The notes beneath the pieces are model-generated. The model saw only the letters and a list, made by a program, of their open reading frames with translations, was not told where the DNA came from and ran no database searches. This document shows positions 7,974-17,110 of a stretch of DNA of 64,000 bases, piece by piece; position 1 is the stretch's first letter, and every line of letters starts with the position of its first letter. The DNA comes from Agrococcus sp. SGAir0287 (GTDB taxonomy: Bacteria; Actinomycetota; Actinomycetes; Actinomycetales; Microbacteriaceae), in NCBI RefSeq assembly GCF_005484985.1, contig NZ_CP027942.1, positions 3,020,768-3,084,767 of the forward strand, read 5' to 3'. A program made the translations under genes and the position numbers.

Positions 7974-8771
7974 ATGCGCATCTCGAAGCCCGTGCGCAGG
8001 GCGTTCGTCGCGATCGTCGCGCTCGCGCTCGCATTCGTCTACGTGCCGCTGCTCGTCGTGCTCGTCAACGCGTTCTCGACGAGCCAGGCGCTCGCGTGGC
8101 CGCCGCGCTCGCTCACGCTGGAGTGGTGGGGTCGCGCCGCGCAGAACGCCGGCGCGTGGCAGGCGGTCGGCACATCCGTGGTCGTCGCCCTGTGCGCCAC
8201 CGCGATCGCGCTCGTGCTCGGCACGCTGTGCGCCCTCGCGCTCGACCGGTTCGCGTTCTTCGGCAAGGAGGCGGTGAACCTCCTCATCGTGCTGCCGATC
8301 GCGCTGCCCGGCATCGTGACGGGCATCGTGCTCAACAACCTGTTCCGCACGGGCCTCGGGCTGACGCTCGGGCTCGGCACCCTCATCGTCAGCCATGCCA
8401 CGTTCTGCATCGTCACGATCTACAACAACGCGTTCGCGAGGCTGCGGCGCCTGAACGGCAACCTCGTCGACGCCTCCGCCGACCTCGGCGCCGACCGCTT
8501 CACGACGTTCCGTCTCGTCACGCTGCCGCAGCTGCGCTCAGCGCTCTTCGCCGGAGCGCTGCTCGCGTTCGGGCTGTCGTTCGACGAGATCATCGTCACG
8601 CAGTTCACGGCGGGACCGGGCGTGACGACGCTGCCGATCTGGATCTTCCAGAACATGTTCCGGCCGGGCCAGGCGCCGATCGTGAACGTGGTCGCCGTCG
8701 TGCTCGTGATCGTCTCGATCGTGCCCATCGCGCTCGCGCAGCGGCTGGAGGCGCGGGCCGAGCAGCGCTGA
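7974..8771 (+). CDS. potC: ABC transporter permease, PotC type
   Basis: A 265-residue permease with about six transmembrane helices and an EAA-type loop NLVDASADLGADRFTTFRLV. It is the second channel subunit of the polyamine-type transporter and the last gene of the operon. AGGAG lies upstream of the ATG. A small GC-rich hairpin (GGCGGCTCCGCCGC) follows the stop and may slow transcription before the convergent hydrolase gene. Confidence 0.85.
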   Translation: MRISKPVRRAFVAIVALALAFVYVPLLVVLVNAFSTSQALAWPPRSLTLEWWGRAAQNAGAWQAVGTSVVVALCATAIALVLGTLCALALDRFAFFGKEAVNLLIVLPIALPGIVTGIVLNNLFRTGLGLTLGLGTLIVSHATFCIVTIYNNAFARLRRLNGNLVDASADLGADRFTTFRLVTLPQLRSALFAGALLAFGLSFDEIIVTQFTAGPGVTTLPIWIFQNMFRPGQAPIVNVVAVVLVIVSIVPIALAQRLEARAEQR

Positions 8772-8791
8772 GGCAGGCGGCTCCGCCGCGG

Positions 8792-9787
8792 TCACCGACG
8801 AGCGAGCATGCCGTCGAGCCAGCGCTCCAGGCGCGCGTACGCATCCGTGCGCGCCGCGCGGCGCGACAGGAAGACGTCGTGCAGCGCGCCGTCGATGCGC
8901 TCGATCGTCACCGACCGGCCGAGGTGCAGCGCAGCCCGCGCCACGGGGTCCACGGCGATCACCGTGTCGGCACCCGTGAGCGCCTCCGACCATCGCGTGG
9001 GCAGGATGGAGCGCGTCGACAGCAGCACGAGCACCGGCACCTCGATCGCGAGCCCCGCGGCGACCTGCGCGTGGCCGGCGAGCACGGCGCGGATCCATCC
9101 GGCGTGCGCCGTCATCGCGATCTCCGGCCGCCAGGCGTGGTCGACGACGTACGGATCCTCGTCGTCGAACACCTCCCGCTGCGCGCGTGCGTAGAAGCCG
9201 AGGTCGATCTGCGGCGCTGGCGCCAGCGGCGAGAGGCGACCGCGCAGCTCGGCCACCGGCGTGATGGCCGCGCGCGACCGCGCCCCGAACTGCAGCTCGA
9301 GCCAGGGAGCGTTGAGGATGACGGCGCTCGCGACGCCCGGATGCCGATGCGCCCACAACGTGAGCGTGAGTCCACCGGTCGAGTGCCCGAGCAGCACGAG
9401 ACGCCGCCCGCGCCCGGCGCCGTCCTCGCGCATGACGGCGAGCGCGGCGGCGATGTCCTCGTCGTACGTGCCCAGGTCGGCGACGAAGCCGAGGGTCTGG
9501 CCGGGCCGGATGCTGCGGCCGTACTTGCGCAGGTCGAGGGCGAAGAAGCGGGCGCCGCGGTCGGTGAACGAGCGTGCGAGGCGCGTCTGGAAGAAGTAGT
9601 CGGACCAGCCGTGCACGTAGAGCACGTCGACGTCCTCGAGCGCACGCTCAGGATGCCAGAGGCGACGCCGGCTGGGCAGCGCCCGCACGAGCGTCGCGAC
9701 GACCTCTCCCTCGTCGTCGGGCCTCAGCGGGAGGGTGCGCTGGTGGAACCCGTCGCCCAGCACGTCCTCGCGCCAGGCGTCGTCCAT
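8792..9787 (-). CDS. Alpha/beta hydrolase (lysophospholipase-like)
   Basis: A 331-residue cytosolic protein. The nucleophile elbow GHSTGG places the catalytic serine at residue 136. An oxyanion/lid-entry motif YVHGWSDYFFQT lies near residue 60, and the acid and histidine of the triad are expected in the C-terminal part (a DGALHDVFLS segment supplies a candidate His). This arrangement resembles the Hydrolase_4/lysophospholipase (PldB-like) group that cleaves acyl esters or monoglycerides. The substrate is unknown. It is a single gene, 65 bases downstream of the sulfurtransferase gene. Confidence 0.8.
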   Translation of the reverse strand: MDDAWREDVLGDGFHQRTLPLRPDDEGEVVATLVRALPSRRRLWHPERALEDVDVLYVHGWSDYFFQTRLARSFTDRGARFFALDLRKYGRSIRPGQTLGFVADLGTYDEDIAAALAVMREDGAGRGRRLVLLGHSTGGLTLTLWAHRHPGVASAVILNAPWLELQFGARSRAAITPVAELRGRLSPLAPAPQIDLGFYARAQREVFDDEDPYVVDHAWRPEIAMTAHAGWIRAVLAGHAQVAAGLAIEVPVLVLLSTRSILPTRWSEALTGADTVIAVDPVARAALHLGRSVTIERIDGALHDVFLSRRAARTDAYARLERWLDGMLARR

Positions 9788-9852
9788 GCGATCACGATAT
9801 CCACGACGACTGGGCGTCCCCGCAGCCGCGCGCGGTGGGCGGGTTCCGGGGG

Positions 9853-10668
9853 TCAGTCGCCGAGGGCGACGGGGCGGCCCGAGTCGGGGCGCCCCCACTC
9901 GGACCACGAGCCGTCGTAGACGCGCACGTCGTCGCGGCCCGCGAGCGTCGCCGCGAGCGCGACGACGCAGGCGGTGACGCCCGAGCCGCACGTCGTGATG
10001 ATGGGCGCGTCGCCTGCTGCCTCGTCGATGCGGTCGGCGAGACAGCCGACCTCCTGCAGTCGGCCGTCGCACTCGAGCGCCGCGAACGGCAGCGAGACGG
10101 AGCCGGGGATGTGACCGCCGCGCAGCCCGTCGCGCGGCTCGGGAGCGATGCCCGCGAAGCGCTCGAACGACCGCGCATCGAGCACGACCGCCTCGTCGGA
10201 GGCGATGGCGCGCGCCACGACGTCGGCGTCGACGAAGGCATCCTCGCGCCAGCGCACCGACACGTCGCCCGCGCGCTCGGCGCGCTCGCGCGTGGGCTCG
10301 ACGGCGCCGCCGGCATCGATCCACGCGGGCAGTCCGCCGTCGAGCACCGCAGCCTCGAGGCCGGCGGCCTCGAGCATCCACCAGGCGCGCGCGCTCGAGA
10401 AGAGGCCCTGCGCGTCGTAGGCGACGACGCGGTCGCCATCGCGGATGCCGAGGTCGCGCAGCCGCTGCTCGAAGTCGCGCGGATCGAGCATGTCGTGCAC
10501 GCCGTCGGTGTCGTGCCGCGACATGACGCCGTCGAGGTCGAAGCGCAGGGCGCCCGGGATGCCGTCGCGGCCCCGGTAGGCGCCGACCGAGGCGTCGACG
10601 ACGACGAGCCCGTCGTCGCCCAGGTGGTGCTGGAGCCAGGTCGTCGAGACCAGGTCGTGGAGGGTCAA
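9853..10668 (-). CDS. sseA: Sulfurtransferase (3-mercaptopyruvate/thiosulfate type)
   Basis: A 271-residue protein made of two rhodanese domains: an inactive N-terminal one (VVVDASVGAYRGRDGIPGA) and a catalytic C-terminal one (VVLDARSFERF…GGHIPGSVSLPF). The active-site loop CGSGVTA has Cys227. That loop is characteristic of 3-mercaptopyruvate sulfurtransferases, whereas thiosulfate enzymes usually carry CRxGxx with extra Arg/Lys. The enzyme carries persulfide sulfur in the cytosol. Its ATG overlaps the stop of the upstream lipoprotein gene by four bases. Confidence 0.85.
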   Translation of the reverse strand: MTLHDLVSTTWLQHHLGDDGLVVVDASVGAYRGRDGIPGALRFDLDGVMSRHDTDGVHDMLDPRDFEQRLRDLGIRDGDRVVAYDAQGLFSSARAWWMLEAAGLEAAVLDGGLPAWIDAGGAVEPTRERAERAGDVSVRWREDAFVDADVVARAIASDEAVVLDARSFERFAGIAPEPRDGLRGGHIPGSVSLPFAALECDGRLQEVGCLADRIDEAAGDAPIITTCGSGVTACVVALAATLAGRDDVRVYDGSWSEWGRPDSGRPVALGD

Positions 10669-11261
10669 GGATCCACCTCATCGGGGAAGGACGTGATGAT
10701 GCTGCTCGACGTGAGACCGTAGCCGACCGTGACGATCCACGCACGTTCGACCTCGCCCGTGTCGCCCACGAGCTCGATGCGCACGTCGTAGTTCACGATG
10801 TCGTCGCGGTACTCCTCGACGCTCGTCGGCGTCTCGAGCGCCTGATCGATCGCGAACCACGCGACGTCCTCCCACGATGCGCCGACCTCGTGGGCGAGCT
10901 CGGCGAAGTCGCCGGCGTGGCCGTCGGCGATGTGCCGCCATCCGGCGCCGTCGGCGTTGCCGCACGTGAGCGTCGCCTCGCCCGCCGCGACGCCCAGCTC
11001 GGGCCAGCCGCTGCGATCGAAGACCTCGAGCGCCTCGCGGCCCGCGAGCCCGTCGCAGGCTTCGACGCCGTCGACGTCGAAGCGGTACGGGTCGAAGACC
11101 ATCGCGGCCGTCTGCAGGGAGGGACCGCTCTGCGGCGGCTCGGAGCCGTCGATCGCGGGCGTGACCGCGACGACGTCCTGCGTCGTGCAGCCGGCGAGGA
11201 GCCCCGTGCCGAGCAGCGCGCAGGCGGCGAGCAGTCGCATCCGCCCGCCCGTCGTCGTCAC
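10665..11261 (-). CDS. Putative lipoprotein, unknown function
   Basis: A 198-residue protein starting at GTG, 4 bases after the preceding gene's stop; an internal ATG at residue 8 is an equally possible start. A signal peptide (RLLAACALLGTGLLAGC) ends in the lipobox LAGC with Cys25. The mature part has two further Cys (in VEACDGLAG and LTCGNADG) that may form a disulfide, and a mixed alpha/beta composition. No family was recognised. It is the second-last gene of a minus-strand string running from pdxS to sseA with overlaps or tiny gaps. Confidence 0.65.
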   Translation of the reverse strand: MTTTGGRMRLLAACALLGTGLLAGCTTQDVVAVTPAIDGSEPPQSGPSLQTAAMVFDPYRFDVDGVEACDGLAGREALEVFDRSGWPELGVAAGEATLTCGNADGAGWRHIADGHAGDFAELAHEVGASWEDVAWFAIDQALETPTSVEEYRDDIVNYDVRIELVGDTGEVERAWIVTVGYGLTSSSIITSFPDEVDP

Positions 11262-11265
11262 GGCG

Positions 11266-11511
11266 TCAGTGCCCTCGCGGCCCGTCGCGGTCGTCGCGCT
11301 CCTCCTGCGAGGGCGGGTTCGCGACGAGCGTCAGCGTCGCGATCACGACGAGCGAGACGATGAAGGCGATGCCGCCGACGACGATGGCGTGCATGGGCTC
11401 GCGGATGACGAGCAGCACGACGAGGGCCGAGAAGACGCCGATGGCGCCGGCGAAGCCGAGGTACTCGACGGGCTTCAGACGGTCGCGACGCGACGGCTTC
11501 GACGGGCTCAT
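11266..11511 (-). CDS. Small membrane protein with two helices
   Basis: An 81-residue protein; its ATG overlaps the stop of the upstream membrane-protein gene (ATGA). A basic N-terminus (SPSKPSRRDRLKPVEYLG) is followed by two hydrophobic helices at about residues 20-40 and 47-67, then a charged tail rich in Asp/Arg. This layout is common in small actinobacterial membrane proteins of unknown role. The function is not known; coupling to the upstream gene suggests they act together. Confidence 0.65.
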   Translation of the reverse strand: MSPSKPSRRDRLKPVEYLGFAGAIGVFSALVVLLVIREPMHAIVVGGIAFIVSLVVIATLTLVANPPSQEERDDRDGPRGH

Positions 11512-12104
11512 GCGGATGCCTCCCTCGGCTCGGCACGGGCGGAGAAGGCGGCGATGCCGTGGAAGACGCCCACGATGATGGCGTACGCGCCGACGAGCCC
11601 GACGAGCACGACGTCGTGCGCGGGCAGCGCCGCGAAGACGACGGCGGCCACGAGCGTGAAGGCCGCGACGAAGCGCCAGTCGGCGGCGATGCGCCGCGCG
11701 CGCGGCCCGCTCGTCGCACGCGACGACCACCACGCCCAGCCCTCGGCCACGCCGGCGACGAGCGCCCACGCCGCGACGACGACCTTCAGCGCGGTCCCCG
11801 ACGGCGCCGCGATCGCGAGCGCGGCCGCGGCGACGCCCGCGACGAGGCCGGCGGAGCCTGCGACGAGCGGGAATCGGCGCACGGACGCCGGGACGCAGCC
11901 GCGCAGCGCGACGAGCGCGGCACCCGTCGCCAGCGACAGCAGCGCGAACGCGGCGAGACCGACGAGCGCGTCGTGCGACTGCAGGAAGGTGACGGCGACG
12001 CCGACGACCACGGCGGGCACGGCGCGCACCGCGGGCAGCTGCCACGCCGGGCGGTCGCTCGGCACGGACGGCGCCTGGCCGCCCCGGTGCTCGATCGTGC
12101 TCAC
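11508..12104 (-). CDS. Integral membrane protein, possibly HdeD/DUF308-like
   Basis: I chose the GTG at 12104 (198 residues) because GGGA sits 4 bases before it; a GTG at 12161 would add 19 residues but has a poorly placed AGG. After ~25 polar residues there are about six hydrophobic helices in a paired pattern, including LVGLAAFALLSLATGAALV and VLVGLVGAYAIIVGVFHG. The last helix pair resembles HdeD/DUF308 membrane proteins, but I am not certain. It lies 61 bases after pdxT. Confidence 0.6.
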   Translation of the reverse strand: MSTIEHRGGQAPSVPSDRPAWQLPAVRAVPAVVVGVAVTFLQSHDALVGLAAFALLSLATGAALVALRGCVPASVRRFPLVAGSAGLVAGVAAAALAIAAPSGTALKVVVAAWALVAGVAEGWAWWSSRATSGPRARRIAADWRFVAAFTLVAAVVFAALPAHDVVLVGLVGAYAIIVGVFHGIAAFSARAEPREASA

Positions 12105-12165
12105 TGCATCCCAGGGTATCGCCCTCGCGGGAGCGCCCGACCGCTCGTCCGCTGCCCCCACCGCC

Positions 12166-12741
12166 TCAGGCCGCGCGGTCGAGCAGCCGCCGATGGACGC
12201 GGTCGTCGCCGACGAGCTCGGGATGGAAGGCCACGCCGATGCGCGCCCCCTGCTCGACGGCCACGATGCGACCCTCGTGGCGCCCGAGCACCGCCACGCC
12301 GTCGCCGACCTCCTCGACGACGGGTGCGCGGATGAACGACGCCGCCACGGGTCGCTCGCCGATCGCCGGCATCGCGACCGCCGTCTCGAACGAGTCGACC
12401 TGGCTCCCGTACGCGTTGCGACGCACGGTGACGTCCAGTCCGCCGAGCGTCTGCTGGCCGGGCGCCGCGTCGAGCACGCGGTCGGCGAGCAGGATGAGCC
12501 CGGCGCACGTGCCGAGCACCGGCATGCCGTCGGCGATGCGGCGCCGCAGCGGCTCGCGCAGGCCGAGGATGCGGCTCAGCCGATCGATGACCGACGACTC
12601 GCCACCAGGGACGACGAGCGCGTCGACGTCGTCGAGCTGCGCCGGGGTGCGCACGGTCGTCGCCGCGGCACCGAGCGCGTCGAGCACGGCGAGGTGCTCG
12701 CGCACGTCGCCCTGGAGCGCGAGCACGCCGACGCGCGTCAC
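12166..12741 (-). CDS. pdxT: Pyridoxal 5'-phosphate synthase glutaminase subunit
   Basis: A 191-residue class I glutamine amidotransferase. [16 protein letters not shown] and the [11 protein letters not shown] loop are family hallmarks. The nucleophile Cys79 sits in [11 protein letters not shown], and the His/Glu of the triad lie in AFHPEL near the C-terminus. It releases ammonia from glutamine and channels it to PdxS to make PLP de novo from ribose 5-phosphate and glyceraldehyde 3-phosphate. Its GTG start overlaps the pdxS stop by four bases, so the two subunits are co-translated. Confidence 0.95.
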   Translation of the reverse strand: MTRVGVLALQGDVREHLAVLDALGAAATTVRTPAQLDDVDALVVPGGESSVIDRLSRILGLREPLRRRIADGMPVLGTCAGLILLADRVLDAAPGQQTLGGLDVTVRRNAYGSQVDSFETAVAMPAIGERPVAASFIRAPVVEEVGDGVAVLGRHEGRIVAVEQGARIGVAFHPELVGDDRVHRRLLDRAA

Positions 12742-13637
12742 CAGCCGCGCTCTGCCAGTCGGTGGGGTGCGGGGAGGTCGGCGACGTTGATGCCCACCAT
12801 CGCCTCGCCGAGCCCGCGCGACGCCGCGGCGATCGCCAGCGCGTCGTCGAACTGCGCCGTGGCGCGGACGATCGCGGCGGCGCGCTCGACGGGGTTGCCG
12901 GACTTGAAGATGCCCGAGCCCACGAAGACGCCGTCGGCGCCCAGCTGCATCATCATCGCCGCGTCAGCGGGGGTCGCGACGCCGCCGGCGACGAAGAGCA
13001 CGACGGGCAGGCGACCCTCGCGCGCCACCTCCTGCACCAGTGGCAGCGGAGCCTGCAGCTCCTTCGCGGCGACGTACAGCTCGTCGTCCGAGAGGGATGC
13101 GAGGGCGCGGATCTCCTTGGAGATCGTGCGGATGTGCCGCGTCGCCTCCGAGACGTCGCCCGTGCCCGCCTCGCCCTTCGAGCGGATCATCGCGGCGCCC
13201 TCGGCGATGCGGCGCATGGCCTCGCCGAGGTTCGTCGCACCGCACACGAACGGCACCTCGAAGCGCCACTTGTCGATGTGGTTCGCGTAGTCGGCGGGGC
13301 TCAGCACCTCCGACTCGTCGACGTAGTCGACCTCGAGCGCCTGCAGCACCTGCGCCTCGACGAAGTGGCCGATGCGCGCCTTCGCCATGACGGGGATCGA
13401 GACCTCCGCCTTGATGGCGTCGATGAGGTCGGGGTCCGACATGCGTGCCACCCCGCCCTGCGCGCGGATGTCGGCCGGCACACGCTCGAGGGCCATGACG
13501 GCCACGGCGCCGGCGTCCTCCGCGATGCGGGCCTGCTCGGGGGTGACGACGTCCATGATGACGCCGCCCTTCAGCATCTCGGCGAGGCCGCGCTTGACGC
13601 CGTCCGTCGCGCGGGTGGGAACCTGATCGTCGCTCAT
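12738..13637 (-). CDS. pdxS: Pyridoxal 5'-phosphate synthase lyase subunit
   Basis: A 299-residue TIM-barrel enzyme. The N-terminus [43 protein letters not shown] and the [14 protein letters not shown] segment with its catalytic lysine are strongly conserved in PdxS/Pdx1. The C-terminal [11 protein letters not shown] is also typical. It condenses ribose 5-phosphate, glyceraldehyde 3-phosphate and PdxT-derived ammonia into PLP; the PdxS dodecamer binds 12 PdxT. It heads the minus-strand pdxST string. The glycosylase gene upstream stops 11 bases before its start. Confidence 0.96.
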   Translation of the reverse strand: MSDDQVPTRATDGVKRGLAEMLKGGVIMDVVTPEQARIAEDAGAVAVMALERVPADIRAQGGVARMSDPDLIDAIKAEVSIPVMAKARIGHFVEAQVLQALEVDYVDESEVLSPADYANHIDKWRFEVPFVCGATNLGEAMRRIAEGAAMIRSKGEAGTGDVSEATRHIRTISKEIRALASLSDDELYVAAKELQAPLPLVQEVAREGRLPVVLFVAGGVATPADAAMMMQLGADGVFVGSGIFKSGNPVERAAAIVRATAQFDDALAIAAASRGLGEAMVGINVADLPAPHRLAERGW

Positions 13638-13648
13638 GGGGTGGGACG

Positions 13649-14425
13649 CTACGCAGGGTGCTCCAGGCCAGTCGGCCCGGAGTGGTCCTGCGTGGCCCGG
13701 CCCGCGCGGTCCACTTGGCGATCATCGGCTGCGGACGCGAGATCGGCCGCCAGCGCGGCCAGCAGCGCGGGGTCGCGGGCGGCGAGCCTGCCGAACTCGT
13801 CGACGAGCGCGTGCAGCTCCTGCTGCTCGTGCGCCGACAGCCCGGCGGCGCGCACGTGCGGCGCGAGATGGCGGCGCAGCCGCTCGTAGGGGCGCGGCAC
13901 GTCGTGGCCGAGGCCCATGAGCAGCCGCCAGGCGTAGGCGTCGGGGATGAAGGCCGCTCGGTCGAAGGCGTACAGGGCGATGACGTCGGCCGTCTCGGGT
14001 CCGACGCCGCGCACCGCGAGCAGCGAGGCCCGCAGCGCGGCGTCGTCGAGGTGCTCGAGGGCACCGTGCTCGCCGCCGTGCTCGACCGTCCACGCTGCGA
14101 GCGCGACGAGGGCGCGCGCCTTCGCGAGCATGAAGCCACTGCGGCGCAGGAGTGGCACGAGCTCCTGCGGCTCGGCCGTCGCGAGCGCTGCGGGATCGAG
14201 CAGCCCCGCCTCGCGGAGGCGACCGATGCTGATCGCCGCGTTCTCCCAGCGCGTGTGCTGCACGAGCACGGCGCCGAGCATCATCTCGAACCGGCCGTCC
14301 GCCGGCCACCACCCCTGCGGACCCATCCGCGCGAGCAGCGCGTCGTGCAGGGCGCGCAGCAGCGGCAGACCGGCATCGTCCGCCGGCGCGGATCCGTCGG
14401 CGCGGTCGTGCCCGTCGTGGCTCAC
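13649..14425 (-). CDS. HhH-GPD DNA glycosylase, MagIII-like
   Basis: A 258-residue protein of the endonuclease III superfamily. The N-terminal helices include [20 protein letters not shown], which is the EndoIII-related entry helix with Q-H-T-x-W. The helix-hairpin-helix reads [20 protein letters not shown], followed by [11 protein letters not shown] with the conserved catalytic Asp. The Lys of bifunctional EndoIII (GVGRKTA) is Glu here, and no four-Cys iron-sulfur loop is present. Together this suggests a monofunctional base-removing enzyme like the MagIII 3-methyladenine glycosylases. GTG start, overlapping the stop of the thioesterase gene (GTGA). Confidence 0.75.
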   Translation of the reverse strand: MSHDGHDRADGSAPADDAGLPLLRALHDALLARMGPQGWWPADGRFEMMLGAVLVQHTRWENAAISIGRLREAGLLDPAALATAEPQELVPLLRRSGFMLAKARALVALAAWTVEHGGEHGALEHLDDAALRASLLAVRGVGPETADVIALYAFDRAAFIPDAYAWRLLMGLGHDVPRPYERLRRHLAPHVRAAGLSAHEQQELHALVDEFGRLAARDPALLAALAADLASAADDRQVDRAGRATQDHSGPTGLEHPA

Positions 14426-15243
14426 GCGAGGGGCGTCACGAGCAACGACTGCGCGATCCGGCCGACGGGACCGTGCTGGTCGTGCACGACCGCCTGGCTG
14501 AGCCCGACGCCCTCCGACCCGATCGACGACTCCGCCTCGATGCCCGTCCACTCCCCGGTCGGACGCTCGAAGAGATGGATGGCGAGCTCGGTGTTGATGA
14601 ACGTCCACGCGCGCGTGTCGAGCCTGGCGCCCACGCCGTTCGCCGCATCGATCGGCAGGATCGCGCGCAGCGACGGACTGGGCTCCTCGCCCGCCACGAA
14701 CGGCATCCGCAGCCGGGCCCACGCGACCGTGGGCGCGCCGCGCCGGCCGAAGGTGGAGGCGAAGCGCCAGTCGAGCGAGCCGACGAAGCCCTCGAGCCAC
14801 AGCGGCGGCACGGGTGCGTCGTGCAGCGTGGGAGATCCCTCGGGTGGCAGCGCGTGGCGCCCGCCCGCACGGTATGCGACGGCGGCGGTGTCCACCGTGC
14901 GCATGCGCCAGCCACGGGCGCGCGCCGCCGGCCGCCAGCCTCCGCCGGGCCCGCGCTGCAGCACCTCGGCCTCCACGAGATCGGCGGACCGCCCCGAGCG
15001 CACGACGTCGGCGCGCACGGCGACCTCCTCGAGCGACACGGGGCCGAGCAGCTCGACCGCGAGGCGCGTGAGCATCCAGCCCGCCGCACCCGGCGCGCCC
15101 TCGCACGCACGCCACAGCAGGCCCGCGACGGGGCCGCCGTGCTGCAGGCTCGCGGTCCACGGGCTGCCCGTGTGCGCCGTCGGCTGCAGCACCTCCGCAT
15201 CCTCGTGGGTGCCTGCGGGGAGGAAGTAGGCGTCGTCGCTCAT
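14422..15243 (-). CDS. Thioesterase-family (TesB-like) protein
   Basis: A 273-residue protein. The ATG at 15243 is chosen because GGAG lies 8 bases upstream; two further in-frame starts lie within 21 bases. It looks like a double hot-dog acyl-CoA thioesterase: an N-terminal half with LQHGGPVAGLLWRACEG and RLAVELLGPVSLEEVAVRAD, and a C-terminal half with LDTRAWTFINTELAIHLFER and a final GVGLSQAVVHDQHGPVGRIAQSL motif typical of the TesB-like actinobacterial group. It is expected to hydrolyse acyl-CoA in the cytosol. The substrate chain length is unknown. Confidence 0.75.
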   Translation of the reverse strand: MSDDAYFLPAGTHEDAEVLQPTAHTGSPWTASLQHGGPVAGLLWRACEGAPGAAGWMLTRLAVELLGPVSLEEVAVRADVVRSGRSADLVEAEVLQRGPGGGWRPAARARGWRMRTVDTAAVAYRAGGRHALPPEGSPTLHDAPVPPLWLEGFVGSLDWRFASTFGRRGAPTVAWARLRMPFVAGEEPSPSLRAILPIDAANGVGARLDTRAWTFINTELAIHLFERPTGEWTGIEAESSIGSEGVGLSQAVVHDQHGPVGRIAQSLLVTPLA

Positions 15244-15290
15244 CGGCTCCATCCTGGCGGGCACGCGTCGCGCGCGGCTACCGTCGCGAC

Positions 15291-15740
15291 ATGGACATCC
15301 GCTTCGTGAACGTCGGCATCGCCGTGCGCGACCTCGACGCCGCCGTCGCCTTCCTCACGGACCTCGGCATGACGCTCGTCGGCACGGACGAGGTGCGCGG
15401 CGAGTGGGCCGACGTCGCCGTCGGGCTCGACGGCAACCACGCGCGCATCGCCATGCTGCGCACGCCGAGCGGCGACGGCGAGCTCGAGCTCTTCCAGCCC
15501 CTCCACCCCGCGCCGATCGAGCGGGAGCCCGCGGTGGCGAACGAGATCGGCATGCACCGCGTCGCCTTCCAGGTCGACGACCTCGAGGAGGCGATCGCGG
15601 TCGCGGCCCGCCACGGTGCGCATCCGCTCCGAGGCGTCGCTCGATACAGGGATGCGTTCCTGCTGACGTATCTGCGAGGGCCGAGCGACATCCTGGTGAT
15701 GCTGGCACAGGATCTGCAGCGCGACCCGCTGCCCTCCTAG
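15291..15740 (+). CDS. VOC/glyoxalase-family protein
   Basis: A 149-residue protein with two beta-alpha-beta-beta-beta modules. The first begins DIRFVNVGIAVRDLDAAVAF, the second EIGMHRVAFQVDDLEEAIAV. The metal-ligand positions of VOC enzymes are partly present: H/E-type residues occur in MHRVAF and in LELFQP. The group contains methylmalonyl-CoA epimerases, lactoylglutathione lyases and dioxygenases; which one applies cannot be decided. It is divergent from the thioesterase gene and its end overlaps the convergent Nudix gene by four bases (CTAG). Confidence 0.75.
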   Translation: MDIRFVNVGIAVRDLDAAVAFLTDLGMTLVGTDEVRGEWADVAVGLDGNHARIAMLRTPSGDGELELFQPLHPAPIEREPAVANEIGMHRVAFQVDDLEEAIAVAARHGAHPLRGVARYRDAFLLTYLRGPSDILVMLAQDLQRDPLPS

Positions 15741-16312
15741 CGGACGCGGCCGAGGTGCACCGCGACGTGGAGCATCGCCGCCATCGTCTCGGCGTCCACG
15801 ATCTCGCCACGGCCGATCATCGCGAGGACCTCGCCGAAGGGCACGCGCCGCACGTCGGCGATGCCCTCCTCCTCCTGCGTCGCGCGCGTGGCTGCCGCGC
15901 CGCCGCCGACCGGCCGCAGGCCGCGGGCGAGGAAGACGTGCTCGGGGGCGTCGCAGATGCCGTTGAGCGACGACATGCCGCCGACACGGATCCACTCGGC
16001 CGCCTCGAGCCCCGTCTCCTCCGCGAGCTCCCGACGCGCGGCGACGAGCGCATCCTCGCCGTCGGTCGAGCCCGCGGGCACCTCGATCGACCAGCGGCCG
16101 GTCGTGTAGCGGTAGAGGTGCACGAGCACGACCTCGTCGTCGTCCGTCAGCGCGACGACGAACACCGCGGGGTTCGCGACCTCGACGACGCCGTAGATGC
16201 CGGAGCCGCCGTCGGGGCGCACGACCTCGTCCTCGCGCAGCCGCATCCATCGGTTGGCGTACACCTCGCGGGTCGAGGTGGTCGTCCAGCCGGTCGCTCG
16301 CTCGTCGGTCAC
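15737..16312 (-). CDS. Nudix hydrolase (ADP-ribose pyrophosphatase-like)
   Basis: A 191-residue protein with a GTG start. The Nudix box is near-canonical: GSTDGEDALVAARRELAEET, then GLEAA, with one residue fewer than consensus between the first Gly and the first Glu. The preceding VPAGSTDGE, and YRYTTGRWSIEVPAG upstream, are typical of ADP-sugar pyrophosphatases, which cleave ADP-ribose-like substrates to AMP and a sugar phosphate. It probably acts in cytosolic nucleotide clean-up. The 52 bases between it and the upstream TetR gene hold no obvious feature. Confidence 0.85.
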   Translation of the reverse strand: MTDERATGWTTTSTREVYANRWMRLREDEVVRPDGGSGIYGVVEVANPAVFVVALTDDDEVVLVHLYRYTTGRWSIEVPAGSTDGEDALVAARRELAEETGLEAAEWIRVGGMSSLNGICDAPEHVFLARGLRPVGGGAAATRATQEEEGIADVRRVPFGEVLAMIGRGEIVDAETMAAMLHVAVHLGRVR

Positions 16313-16364
16313 GCTGCCATCCTGCCCGCGCGGCCGTCGACGTGCGACGCGGAAGGAGCGTGGG

Positions 16365-17015
16365 TCAGGCGGCCTCGGCGAACGCCTCGGGGTCGAGGCT
16401 GCGACGCACGGCCTCGATCGCGACGACGTCGAGCACCCGGGCGTCGTCCGCGCCGCCCGCGCGCACCATGGCGTCGACGAGCATCGCCGCGCGCAGCGTA
16501 GCCGTCCGCGCCCTCCAGGCGTCCGCGCCGAGCGCGACGAGCGCGGCGACGGCCGGGCCAGTCGCCTCGATCCACGCGGCCTCCGCGTCGAACGCGTCGA
16601 CGGGATCGACGCGGTCGCCGATGCCGAGCGCGAGGTACGACGGTTCGGCATCGCGCGTCGCTCGGATGGCCGCGACGATCGCGCGCGCGACCGACGCGTC
16701 GTCGGCGGCGGCGATCGCGAGGATCTCGTCGAGGTGGCGGTGCAGGCGCAGCCGCGCACGCGTGCCGAGCGCCTCGAGCAGCGCCGTGCGGTCGGGGAAG
16801 TAGCGGTACACCGTGCCGATCGACACCTCGGCGCGCGCGGCGACGTCGCCCGTCGTCAGCGACTCGCGCCCGCGCGCGGCGACCTCATGCGCCGCGGCGT
16901 CGAGCAGCGCGTCGATGCGACGCCCTGCGCGCGGCGACGGCGTCTCGATGCGCACCCCGATGCCGTCGGGCAGGGCTTCCGGCGCGGCGCCGGCGATCGC
17001 GGTGCTCTCGGTCAT
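16365..17015 (-). CDS. TetR-family transcriptional regulator
   Basis: A 216-residue protein. After a ~30-residue Pro/Ala-rich leader, the TetR helix-turn-helix is clear: IDALLDAAAHEVAARGRESL, TTGDVAARAEVSIGTVYRYF, then PDRTALLEAL. The C-terminal ligand domain is helical with no recognisable specificity. No divergent partner is present; its promoter region (17016-17110) faces the end of the glycosylase gene. The target is unknown; the downstream Nudix gene may be in the same transcript. Confidence 0.85.
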   Translation of the reverse strand: MTESTAIAGAAPEALPDGIGVRIETPSPRAGRRIDALLDAAAHEVAARGRESLTTGDVAARAEVSIGTVYRYFPDRTALLEALGTRARLRLHRHLDEILAIAAADDASVARAIVAAIRATRDAEPSYLALGIGDRVDPVDAFDAEAAWIEATGPAVAALVALGADAWRARTATLRAAMLVDAMVRAGGADDARVLDVVAIEAVRRSLDPEAFAEAA

Positions 17016-17110
17016 CGCGCGATGCCTCCGGTTGCTGACTCATCCTCACGAACCCGCCCGAGCATAGCCCTGCCGACGATGGATGCCGCGTCGGGGTACA
17101 CGGCGCGCCG

